This document shows positions 7,171 through 12,665 of a DNA stretch of 12,665 bases, piece after piece. Every line of letters begins with the position of its first letter. Position 1 is the stretch's first letter. Source of the stretch: Desulfobacteraceae bacterium UBA5623. Lineage in GTDB: Bacteria; Desulfobacterota; DSM-4660; Desulfatiglandales; Desulfatiglandaceae. A program made the translations under genes and the position numbers. The stretch is from assembly GCA_002424495.1 (NCBI GenBank), contig DIKH01000064.1:1-12665 (forward strand), in the 5' to 3' direction. The notes beneath the pieces were generated by a model, which did no database searches, was not told the origin of the DNA, and saw only the letters and a program-made list of their open reading frames with translations.

Positions 7171-7229
7171 GTGGATTTTAGCACTTTTTTATTCAGGCGG
7201 CAACCTTTACTACAGATACAAAAAATCAA

Positions 7230-7317
7230 TGGCGGAGGGAGTAGGATTCGAACCCACGGAGCTTTGACACTCAACGGTTTTCAAGACCGCCGCCTTAAAC
7301 CACTCGGCCATCCCTCC
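7230..7317 (-). tRNA. tRNA-Ser (anticodon UGA)
   Basis: On the minus strand the gene has acceptor GGAGGGA (7317-7311) pairing with TCCCTCC (7240-7234). The anticodon loop CTTGAAA carries TGA, a class II variable arm is present, the T arm is GTGGG-TTCGAAT-CCTAC, and CCA is encoded (7232-7230). It is the promoter-proximal member of the two-gene tRNA-Ser pair. Confidence 0.97.
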
Positions 7318-7330
7318 TATGCGAATAAAA

Positions 7331-7360
7331 ATAATAACATCCGGCGGACAATAATATCAA
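7331..7360 (-). promoter_or_regulatory. Sigma70-type promoter for the tRNA-Ser pair
   Basis: On the minus strand TTGATA (plus 7355-7360), an 18-base spacer and TATTAT (plus 7331-7336) each match consensus in five of six positions. The start point falls only a few bases before G1 of tRNA-Ser(UGA), as expected for a tRNA promoter. Confidence 0.55.
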
Positions 7361-7410
7361 ACATTCTTTGGGCGGAGTGGCGGTTTAAAGTCGCTCGCCC
7401 TGACCACATT

Positions 7411-7448
7411 AAACAAAAAGGCACCTCATCAATCGCCGATGAAATGCC
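7411..7448 (-). terminator. Intrinsic terminator of the cold-shock gene
   Basis: On the minus strand GGCATTTCATC pairs with GATGAGGTGCC over all 11 positions (two are G-U) around a seven-base loop. TTTTTGTTT follows (plus 7411-7419). It lies 22 bases after the cold-shock stop codon and before the tRNA promoter. Confidence 0.85.
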
Positions 7449-7470
7449 CCTGTAAGTATATTACGGCAGA

Positions 7471-7668
7471 TTATACCTTACTTACGTTTTTGGCCACAGG
7501 GCCTCTTTCTCCATCTTCCATATCGAATTTTACCCGTTCACCCTCGTTGAGGGTCTTAAACCCAGCCATTTCAATGGAAGAATAATGAACGAATACGTCT
7601 CCTTCTTCTGCTTCGATAAAGCCATACCCCTTCTTTCCACTAAACCACTTAACTACTCCTTCTGCCAA
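7471..7668 (-). CDS. Cold-shock-domain protein (Csp family)
   Basis: This 65-residue single cold-shock domain binds single-stranded RNA or DNA in the cytoplasm and acts as an RNA chaperone. RNP1 is KGYGFIEA (residues 13-20) and RNP2 is VFVHY (25-29), with the N-terminal VVKWF aromatic patch. The start is assigned to TTG 7668: GGAGG (7677-7681) lies eight bases upstream, and MAEGVVKWF matches the usual Csp N-terminus. An in-frame ATG at 7683 would add five residues, place the Shine-Dalgarno inside the coding region, and has no ribosome binding site of its own. The gene has its own promoter at 7789-7817, a leader of roughly 110 bases and an intrinsic terminator, so it is monocistronic. Long leaders are typical of cold-inducible csp mRNAs, but cold induction here is not shown by the sequence. 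Confidence 0.93.
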   Translation of the reverse strand: MAEGVVKWFSGKKGYGFIEAEEGDVFVHYSSIEMAGFKTLNEGERVKFDMEDGERGPVAKNVSKV

Positions 7669-7676
7669 CGCAAAAA

Positions 7677-7681
7677 CCTCC
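7677..7681 (-). promoter_or_regulatory. Ribosome binding site deciding a TTG start for the csp gene
   Basis: GGAGG on the minus strand overlaps the G of an upstream in-frame ATG (7683-7681) and lies eight bases before TTG 7668. This favours the TTG start. Confidence 0.65.
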
Positions 7682-7788
7682 ATCTTAATTAATTATCCCA
7701 ACCCATTTCATCCGGTCTCTACTCTGGCAAAGGTCTTCCCAATTGTTTCAGAGCAAAGCTAATCCACGAATGTTGCCGGGCCGGAGGA

Positions 7789-7817
7789 ATTATTATAGTA
7801 CGAGCCGGATTTGTCAA
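7789..7817 (-). promoter_or_regulatory. Sigma70-type promoter of the csp gene
   Basis: On the minus strand a perfect TTGACA (plus 7812-7817) is followed after 17 bases by AATAAT (plus 7789-7794, five of six). A perfect TATAAT also occurs at plus 7792-7797 but at only 14 bases spacing. Transcription would begin near 7782. Confidence 0.65.
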
Positions 7818-7831
7818 GCGTCAATTGCCAT

Positions 7832-8494
7832 CTAATAGGGTGAGGACATCCTCTCACGCATTAGTTGGATTGTCTGTTTATAGTCTCCGCTGTAAAAAAT
7901 AGCCGAGCCTGCAACAAAGACATCTGCTCCTGCCGAAGAAACCTGCCCGATGGTTTCGGGACCTATGCCTCCGTCAATCTCAATTTTCGTTTTCAGATTT
8001 TTTTTGACGATCATTTCCCTTAACTTGTGGATCTTGGGGACCACCTCAGGTATAAATTTCTGTCCCCCAAACCCAGGGTTTACGGTCATCAGCATTATGA
8101 TGTCCAGGCCCTCCAGTATATATTCAAGGATATTTAACGGCGTTGCAGGGTTCAGACAGACGCCGGCTTTGACCCCTTTGGCCTTGATGAGTTGAATGGT
8201 CCTGTGGAGATGATTTATTGTCTCAGGGTGTACGGTTATAATATCCGCACCCGCATTTGCGAAATCATCAATATATCGGTCAGGTTCAGATATCATCAGA
8301 TGGACATCAAGGGGTAGATCCGTAACCCGGTTGACCGCCTCAACGATCAATGGACCAATAGTGATATTGGGTACAAAATGCCCGTCCATAACATCAATGT
8401 GGATGTAATCGGCCCCTGCCTCCTGAACAGATCTTACCTCTTCACCGAGCCGGGCGAAATCTGCTGAAAGGATTGATGGCGCTATTTTTCCCAT
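7832..8494 (-). CDS. rpe: Ribulose-phosphate 3-epimerase
   Basis: This 220-residue TIM-barrel enzyme interconverts D-ribulose 5-phosphate and D-xylulose 5-phosphate in the pentose phosphate pathway and carbon fixation. It has the usual length and motifs: APSILSADF (5-13), HIDVMDGHFVPN (32-43) with metal ligand H32 and catalytic D34, DVHLM with H65, the phosphate-loop region MTVNPGFGGQ (136-145), and EIDGG with catalytic D174. ATG 8494 is preceded by a full AAGGAGG nine bases upstream. It is the last gene of the def operon, starting 17 bases after the rsmB stop. I see no clear terminator behind it; the csp promoter begins within the next 20 bases. Confidence 0.97.
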   Translation of the reverse strand: MGKIAPSILSADFARLGEEVRSVQEAGADYIHIDVMDGHFVPNITIGPLIVEAVNRVTDLPLDVHLMISEPDRYIDDFANAGADIITVHPETINHLHRTIQLIKAKGVKAGVCLNPATPLNILEYILEGLDIIMLMTVNPGFGGQKFIPEVVPKIHKLREMIVKKNLKTKIEIDGGIGPETIGQVSSAGADVFVAGSAIFYSGDYKQTIQLMRERMSSPY

Positions 8495-8511
8495 GCGTAT
8501 ATTCCTCCTTA

Positions 8512-9864
8512 TTAAACTTGTTTCTTAAACAAGGCGGCAAAAAAACCATCCATCCCGTCAACATCAGGAAGGGTCTTAAAAAAGCCTTGTTCATTAATAA
8601 AGTTATGCGCGAATCCGGGTGCACGATCTCTTAGGTCTACCTGGATCATCCCTTTGTTTGCCTTCAAAAACGTTCTTACCGTTTCTTCATTTTCTTCCAT
8701 AGAAAGGGTGCAGGTTACATAAAGCATGGCCCCCCCCTTGCTAAGAAGGCCGGCCGCCTGGTTCAGGATCTTTGTCTGCAGGACGGAAAGCCTCTTAATA
8801 TCGCTTTCATCCCTTGACCACTTGATGTCAGGGTGTCTTGAGATGATACCCAACCCGGAGCATGGCCCATCAACCATGATCTTGTCAAACGATTTTCTAA
8901 AAAGATTCAAGATGTTAGTGCCAGCATCAGCAACAACAGGCCTGATGCAACTGATCCCTAGTCGGCGTAAGTTGTTTGAGAGCCTTGCAAGCCTCCCCCG
9001 GCTGATGTCAATGGAGACTATCATCCCGGTGTCTTTTATCAGGGCCGCCAGATGAGATGATTTTCCCCCGAGGCCTGCGCACATATCCACTATCGCCTCA
9101 CCCTCGCAAGGGCATAGGAGATGGGAACATATCTGGGCCGCCTCACCCTGGACCTGGAACATGCCGCTTCTGAATGCCTTAAGTTCGTTGACCGGTCCTT
9201 TCAGTCCGTCAAGCCTAATTCCCTCCGGTGAATATGAGGTGGGAGTTGCATTCACTCCCTCTTCCTTGAGCAGTTGAATCAGGCCCTGACGGTCTAATGC
9301 CAGGGTATTGGTCCTGATAACCATGTCAGGGATCCGATTCTGTGCCTCAATGATGAGGCCTGCGCAGTCAGCCCCGAATTCTCTTATCCATTTTTTGACC
9401 AGCCATAAGGGGTATGACTTAACAACCGACAGGTAGCTTGCAGGGTCAGCTTTTGGATCGGGAAATTCGATCTGATTTTTGTTACGCAAGACATGCCGCA
9501 GGATACCATTTACAAAACCAGATGTATGGCCTCTTCCAGCAGCCTTTGCCTGCTTTACCGCCTCATTGACAGCGGCCGATTCAGGCACCCTGTCCATAAA
9601 AAACACCTGGTAGAGGGCAATACGCAGGATATTCAAGATGGTTGGTTCAATCTTCCTGAATGGGAATCGAACTGTCTGTCCAATAATCCAGTCAAACCTG
9701 AGCCGCCATCTGAACGTCCCCTGGACCAGGGCAATAATAAAGGCGCGATCACGTGCTGTTAATTGCGGATTTTCGTCAAATGCCTGCTCAAGGAAGGACT
9801 CGGGAAGACCCTGCCTTTGATCCAGGCTGTTTAGCGCCGCCAATGCAATATCTCTGGCCTGCAT
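8512..9864 (-). CDS. rsmB: 16S rRNA (cytosine967-C5)-methyltransferase
   Basis: RsmB transfers a methyl group from S-adenosylmethionine to C5 of 16S rRNA C967. The 450-residue product (from ATG 9864; a TTG just before it is also in frame) has the family layout. Residues 1-130 form the NusB-like helical RNA-binding domain. A linker follows, then the Rossmann methyltransferase domain with the SAM loop DMCAGLGGKSSHLA (about 260-273), acidic motif IVSIDIS, motif IV DGPCSGLG (Cys about 335) and the catalytic motif VI TCTLSMEENEE (Cys about 385). Both family cysteines are present. The ribosome binding site is weak. The gene follows DUF116 by 67 bases and precedes rpe by 17 bases. Confidence 0.96.
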   Translation of the reverse strand: MQARDIALAALNSLDQRQGLPESFLEQAFDENPQLTARDRAFIIALVQGTFRWRLRFDWIIGQTVRFPFRKIEPTILNILRIALYQVFFMDRVPESAAVNEAVKQAKAAGRGHTSGFVNGILRHVLRNKNQIEFPDPKADPASYLSVVKSYPLWLVKKWIREFGADCAGLIIEAQNRIPDMVIRTNTLALDRQGLIQLLKEEGVNATPTSYSPEGIRLDGLKGPVNELKAFRSGMFQVQGEAAQICSHLLCPCEGEAIVDMCAGLGGKSSHLAALIKDTGMIVSIDISRGRLARLSNNLRRLGISCIRPVVADAGTNILNLFRKSFDKIMVDGPCSGLGIISRHPDIKWSRDESDIKRLSVLQTKILNQAAGLLSKGGAMLYVTCTLSMEENEETVRTFLKANKGMIQVDLRDRAPGFAHNFINEQGFFKTLPDVDGMDGFFAALFKKQV

Positions 9865-9931
9865 CAATCAACTGAGCCTGTGAAGGGCAAGGGTGGGTGA
9901 CATCAATGAAATAATCTGCTCTGTAGTCAAT

Positions 9932-10747
9932 CTACGGTTCATCATCCACCTGGCAGTCCAAAAAGATGCTTATTCCCTCTTTAACCAAATTGATATCTAT
10001 GTCTGTATCAAAGCAAGGCCCAAAAGGTCGCTGGTTCAATATGCCAAAAACAGGGATAGGATAACTGTGCTGGATTCCGCTGGTAAGATCCTGTTCGCAG
10101 GCAACCCCAATGATTACCTCTGATTTTCTCTCCTGTACGATCTTTCTTGCCAGGGTCCCGCCGGTTGCAACGAACATAGGGATTTGATATTTCTGTGAAA
10201 TTTCCACCAGATCTTTTATCTTGCATTTCCCGCACCCTTTGCAGTTGTTGACGTCCCCTGTAATCCTCAAGTTGCACAGATGATTCTGAAGACAGTGGGG
10301 CAAGAGCAGCAGCAATTTGTCGGGGCTTATCTTCTTTGCCTCGGCAAGCACCAGACGATTATTGATGGCCACAAATGATCTCCTGATCTCTCTTGTGTTG
10401 ATCCCTACGAGCCTCCCTACCACAATCAGCAAAGGGAACAGTATTCTGATTACAACGCCCCTTATCCTGCGGTTAAAGAAGAGATTCTTGCCCCGGACAA
10501 TGGTAAAGACAAGGGTCAATGCCCCTCCAAGCCCAAAAAGCACCATACCGCCAAATACGAGCGCCAGTATTAGCGGGAGGTCAGGGTGTATATTGGTAAG
10601 ACCGATGTAGGGAATCCACCATAGAATAAAGGCAAAAACTGTGAGCACAATACAGGTAAGGAGCAGCAGGGAGATAAATATCCCTTTTTTTGGAGGGGCT
10701 ATCATATCGCCGTGGTCGTTTATTGAAATATCTGCCGGTATGCTCAT
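9932..10747 (-). CDS. DUF116 family membrane protein with conserved cysteines
   Basis: This 271-residue protein has an N-terminal membrane part with helices at about 23-45, 58-82 and 99-115. A cytoplasmic domain follows, with the DUF116 cysteine signature: LLPHCLQNHLC (C152, C158) then CKGCGKC (C169, C172, C175), with further cysteines at 217, 245 and 265. The CxxCxxC spacing suggests metal or Fe-S binding, which is inference; the biochemical role of the family is unknown. The gene starts with an ATGA overlap on the end of fmt (10744-10747), implying translational coupling. Between fmt and rsmB it occupies the position known for this family in many Deltaproteobacteria. A role linked to translation or to redox sensing would fit but is not demonstrated. 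Confidence 0.9.
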   Translation of the reverse strand: MSIPADISINDHGDMIAPPKKGIFISLLLLTCIVLTVFAFILWWIPYIGLTNIHPDLPLILALVFGGMVLFGLGGALTLVFTIVRGKNLFFNRRIRGVVIRILFPLLIVVGRLVGINTREIRRSFVAINNRLVLAEAKKISPDKLLLLLPHCLQNHLCNLRITGDVNNCKGCGKCKIKDLVEISQKYQIPMFVATGGTLARKIVQERKSEVIIGVACEQDLTSGIQHSYPIPVFGILNQRPFGPCFDTDIDINLVKEGISIFLDCQVDDEP

Positions 10748-11712
10748 CCCAACACTGTATTGTTTTTAATGGGAAATCCTCTGAGAAAATCCCTTACCGG
10801 GAGCCTCTTTTTTCCCTGTGCCTGCAAGTGCCCTATCTGTATGATGCCTCTTGCCGTCTCAACTTCCAGGCCGTCTTTTGAACAGCCCAAAACCCTACCC
10901 GGCATCCCGCCGGTGCGCTTTTCATCCAAGACCCGTGATGAAAACAGCTTTATCTCCTTTTGATTGAGTATGGTATAGGCGCCCGGCACTGGGTCAAGCG
11001 CCCTTATCAGCGCGGATATGGTGCGCGCTGATTGATCCCATTTGACCAGAGCCATGTTTCGGTCAATCTTTGAGGCATATGTCGCCCCGGCCTCGTCCTG
11101 GGGGATTTCTGGCAGACTTCTTTCTGAAAGGCCTTTCAGGGTGTCTATCAGAATGCCGCCTGAAAGTTGAGAAAGCCTGTCATGGAGCTCGCCGGCTGTC
11201 TCGTCTTTAAGGATGGCCACTTTTTCCTGCAATATAATCGGGCCTGTGTCCAGACCTTCTTCCATCCTCATAGCTGTAAGACCGGTGTGGCTTTCATCAT
11301 TAAGAATCGCCCGTTGGATTGGGGCAGCCCCGCGGAGCTCCGGCAAAAGGGAGGCATGGATGTTCAGCGACCCCCAACCTGGGATATCCAAAAATTTTTT
11401 TTTGAGTATCTGACCAAAGGCCACAACCACACAAATGTCCGGAGAAAGGAGCCTTATAGCCTCGCAAAATTCCTGATCAGATACCCTTTCCGGCTGCAGG
11501 ACCTCCAACCCATAACCCATCGCAGCGTGCTTTACAGGCGATGAGACGATTTGTCTGCCCCTGCCCTTTGGCCGGTCTGGTTGTGTAACTACTGCAAGGA
11601 TATTGTGACCACTGTCAACAAGCGCCTTAAGGGAGGGCACAGCAAATTCCGGCGTGCCCATAAAGATTATCCCAGGCCGTTTGGGCAGTCTGTCTCTAGG
11701 CTGATGCTTCAC
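10744..11712 (-). CDS. fmt: Methionyl-tRNA formyltransferase
   Basis: Fmt formylates Met on initiator tRNA using 10-formyltetrahydrofolate. The 322-residue protein shows IIFMGTPEFAVPSL (15-28), the formyltransferase active site with N117, H119 and D155, the loop SLLPELRGAAPIQ (121-133), and a C-terminal OB-like tRNA-binding domain containing RALDPVPGAY. The likely start is GTG 11712, which lies inside the last codons of def, giving a 17-base overlap. There is no separate Shine-Dalgarno, so initiation is probably coupled to def translation. Its stop overlaps the DUF116 start as ATGA. Def and Fmt act at opposite ends of the same formyl-Met cycle, which explains their pairing. Confidence 0.97.
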   Translation of the reverse strand: MKHQPRDRLPKRPGIIFMGTPEFAVPSLKALVDSGHNILAVVTQPDRPKGRGRQIVSSPVKHAAMGYGLEVLQPERVSDQEFCEAIRLLSPDICVVVAFGQILKKKFLDIPGWGSLNIHASLLPELRGAAPIQRAILNDESHTGLTAMRMEEGLDTGPIILQEKVAILKDETAGELHDRLSQLSGGILIDTLKGLSERSLPEIPQDEAGATYASKIDRNMALVKWDQSARTISALIRALDPVPGAYTILNQKEIKLFSSRVLDEKRTGGMPGRVLGCSKDGLEVETARGIIQIGHLQAQGKKRLPVRDFLRGFPIKNNTVLG

Positions 11713-12205
11713 TTTCTTTCAATCTTTTTTTGAGCCTTTTTTTGTATAATGATCTCTTGAGGCTGCTGATATGATCAATAAAAAGGACGCCGTTTAGGTG
11801 ATCTATCTCGTGTTGAAGGCAGATAGCCTTGAGATCTTCTGCCTCCATTTCAACAACATTGCCCTGTCTGTCCAATCCCCTTGCCTTTATATGAGATGCC
11901 CTGGTGACATCCGCCGCATAATCAATGACACTTAGGCATGCCTCTTCAGAGGAGATCTTGCCTTCTGAGACGATGATTTCAGGGTTAATCAGGACCTGAG
12001 GTTCCCCCTTTTTTTCCCTGGGAAAACCCTCAAATACAATTACCCGCTTCAGCACACCGACCTGATTGGCGGCAAGGCCTATGCCGGGCGCCTCATACAT
12101 GGCCTCGATCATATTATCAATCAGATTCTGGATATCGTTATCAATTTTTTTAACCGGTTCGGCATGAGCCCTTAAAACCGGATCAGGGTAGGTATATATC
12201 TTCAT
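11696..12205 (-). CDS. def: Peptide deformylase
   Basis: Def removes the formyl group from the N-terminal Met of nascent proteins, using an Fe(II)/Zn centre. The 169-residue protein has motif 1 GIGLAANQ (41-48), motif 2 EACLS (88-92, metal ligand C90) and motif 3 QHEIDHLNG (131-139, ligands H132 and H136, catalytic E133). Motif 2 is EGCLS in most members, so Ala89 is a deviation, and the usual Pro after SV is also missing (SVIDYAADV). The C-terminus is very basic (KRSLYKKRLKKRLK), which in this family can contact the ribosome. ATG 12205 is preceded by AAGGA at a somewhat long spacing. It is the first gene of the minus-strand operon, with a candidate promoter at 12244-12272. Confidence 0.97.
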   Translation of the reverse strand: MKIYTYPDPVLRAHAEPVKKIDNDIQNLIDNMIEAMYEAPGIGLAANQVGVLKRVIVFEGFPREKKGEPQVLINPEIIVSEGKISSEEACLSVIDYAADVTRASHIKARGLDRQGNVVEMEAEDLKAICLQHEIDHLNGVLFIDHISSLKRSLYKKRLKKRLKESEASA

Positions 12206-12243
12206 TTTTCCGGACTTTCCTTAATACAATAACAGCCTCTTTG

Positions 12244-12272
12244 ATATTAATCGCTGCAGTAACAGAAATCAA
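12244..12272 (-). promoter_or_regulatory. Candidate promoter of the def-fmt operon
   Basis: On the minus strand TTGATT (plus 12267-12272), a 17-base spacer and TAATAT (plus 12244-12249) form a plausible sigma70 promoter, each box matching in four of six positions. The start point near 12237 gives a leader of about 30 bases to def ATG 12205. An inverted repeat overlaps the -35 box. Confidence 0.4.
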
Positions 12273-12300
12273 GCAGATACACCCAAGAAAACCTGCTTGA
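12269..12300. promoter_or_regulatory. Perfect 8-bp inverted repeat overlapping the def -35 region
   Basis: TCAAGCAG (12269-12276) and CTGCTTGA (12293-12300) are exact reverse complements separated by 16 bases, so half-site centres are 24 bases apart. The left arm covers part of the candidate def -35 box. It could be a repressor operator or simply a hairpin; no binding protein can be named. Confidence 0.35.
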
Positions 12301-12333
12301 CTTTTCAATGGCATAAACCTATTCAGAGGACGT

Positions 12334-12342
12334 TGATATAAT
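12334..12342 (+). promoter_or_regulatory. Extended -10 promoter element reading toward the HD-domain gene
   Basis: TGATATAAT is a perfect extended -10 (TGn plus TATAAT). There is no good -35 at 16-18 bases. Transcription would start near 12349 and run about 235 bases through the MITE before the HD gene start codon. The surrounding sequence (12343-12375) is very A+T-rich, so a chance match is possible. Confidence 0.35.
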
Positions 12343-12398
12343 TTTGAATTTTTAATTTTTAATGTTGAATTATTAGTTGTGGATCTTGAGTTTGCGTC

Positions 12399-12564
12399 GA
12401 GACCTTTGAAAAATGCTCGATTTTGTGCCAAATCAAGAAAGACGATCCCGCCATGGAGGGATTAACCACAGGAATACATTGAGTATTTCGAGGATTAATC
12501 ACGCCATGGCGTGATTGAGTCTGATGCTGAGTTGGCGAAAAAAGGGGCGTTTTTCAAAGGTCCC
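12399..12564. mobile_element. 166-bp MITE-like element with 18-bp TIRs, 5-bp TSD and two internal palindromes
   Basis: The left end GAGACCTTTGAAAAATGC (12399-12416) is the reverse complement of the right end (12547-12564) in 16 of 18 positions. The 5-bp direct repeat GCGTC flanks both ends (12394-12398 and 12565-12569), as expected of a target-site duplication. The element is too short to encode a transposase. Inside are two palindromes sharing the core GCCATGG. The first, at 12445-12462, has 18 bp with one mismatched pair; the second, AATCACGCCATGGCGTGATT at 12497-12516, is perfect over 20 bp. A smaller AATAC/GTATT hairpin (12473-12487) lies between them. It would be mobilised in trans by an IS with matching ends; the IS family cannot be fixed from here. 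Confidence 0.85.
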
Positions 12565-12583
12565 GCGTCATGGAGAGCCCTTC

Positions 12584-12665
12584 ATGAAAAGGCTTGTGGA
12601 ATTTCTGTTTGAGGTGGGGATGCTGAAAAAGACCCCTCGCACAGGTTATCAGTTTCTTGGTTCCG
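12584..12665 (+). CDS. HD-domain phosphohydrolase, YfbR/HDDC2-like (3' truncated by window end)
   Basis: Only 27 codons are visible. The N-terminus MKRLVEFLFEVGMLKKTPR followed by TGYQFLGS matches the start of the HD-family 5'-deoxynucleotidase-like proteins, in which an FLFEVGMLK...TPR.G(Y/F)...G helix precedes the metal-binding HD motif. The catalytic H and D residues lie beyond the window, so activity (nucleotide monophosphate hydrolysis in characterised relatives) is inferred from family only. ATG 12584 is preceded by GGAGAG six bases upstream. The gene is divergent from the def operon, and the MITE lies 19 bases before its start codon. Confidence 0.72.
   Translation, partial: MKRLVEFLFEVGMLKKTPRTGYQFLGS

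Larger units (their letters stand above)
12206..12583. other. Divergent intergenic region between def and the HD-domain gene
   Basis: This 378-base region has no supported gene. It holds, in order, the def promoter and overlapping inverted repeat, an outward extended -10, a low-complexity A+T tract (12341-12375, repeats of TGAATT and TTTTTAA), the MITE with its target duplication, and GGAGAG (12572-12577), the ribosome binding site of the HD gene. A minus-strand open frame at 12183-12431 that spans the region is rejected as non-coding. Confidence 0.7.

Noticed and set aside
7078..7317. Genomic island attachment at the tRNA-Ser genes
   Set aside because: Apart from the other tRNA, I found no direct repeat of either tRNA 3' end in the window and no integrase gene.
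6881..7455. Overlapping plus-strand open frames across the tRNA genes, with translations like GIRTLG and GVGFEPTEL
   Set aside because: These are antisense translations of the two tRNA-Ser genes, a well-known source of spurious proteins.
12183..12431. Minus-strand open frame of 82 codons upstream of def
   Set aside because: It starts inside the MITE, overlaps def, reads through an A+T low-complexity tract and has no ribosome binding site.

Overview
The window looks like a chromosomal segment of a Gram-negative anaerobe of the former Deltaproteobacteria (Desulfobacterota, perhaps Desulfobacterales-like). The indications are the minus-strand gene order def-fmt-DUF116-rsmB-rpe, a VPxPG-type PEP-CTERM anchor, an AAA_14/DUF4143 ATPase, and a DUF1302 outer-membrane protein with a C-terminal Phe. 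The taxonomic placement is an inference from gene content, not from a marker comparison.

Layout. Positions 1-284 hold the 3' end of a secreted protein ending in an exosortase-type sorting signal. Positions 285-519 are non-coding and carry what looks like a decayed copy of the mobile repeat found intact at the other end of the window. Positions 520-1167 encode an MBL-fold hydrolase. Positions 1168-3761 are loosely packed and look accessory: three small minus-strand genes of unknown function, one of them exported, separated by long spacers, with a strong hairpin at 1390-1419. Positions 3762-6607 carry an ATPase and a DUF1302 beta-barrel on the plus strand, facing a small minus-strand lipoprotein gene (6637-6990).

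The right half is housekeeping and almost entirely minus strand. It has two tandem tRNA-Ser genes (UGA then GCU in transcription order) with a recognisable promoter, a cold-shock-domain protein gene with its own promoter, long leader and intrinsic terminator, and the operon def-fmt-DUF116-rsmB-rpe. In that operon, adjacent genes overlap or are separated by at most about 70 bases. Def and Fmt handle the N-terminal formyl group of initiator Met, RsmB methylates 16S rRNA C967, and Rpe links the pentose phosphate and Calvin-type sugar pools. DUF116 is a membrane Cys-rich protein of unknown role that travels with them.

The right end (12206-12665) is the most interesting non-coding stretch. It contains a def promoter overlapped by a perfect inverted repeat, an outward extended -10 box, and a complete 166-bp MITE-like element (12399-12564). 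The element has 18-bp terminal inverted repeats, a 5-bp target duplication and two internal NcoI-cored palindromes. It sits directly against the ribosome binding site of an HD-domain hydrolase gene that runs off the window. I found no CRISPR array, rRNA, transposase or complete defence system.
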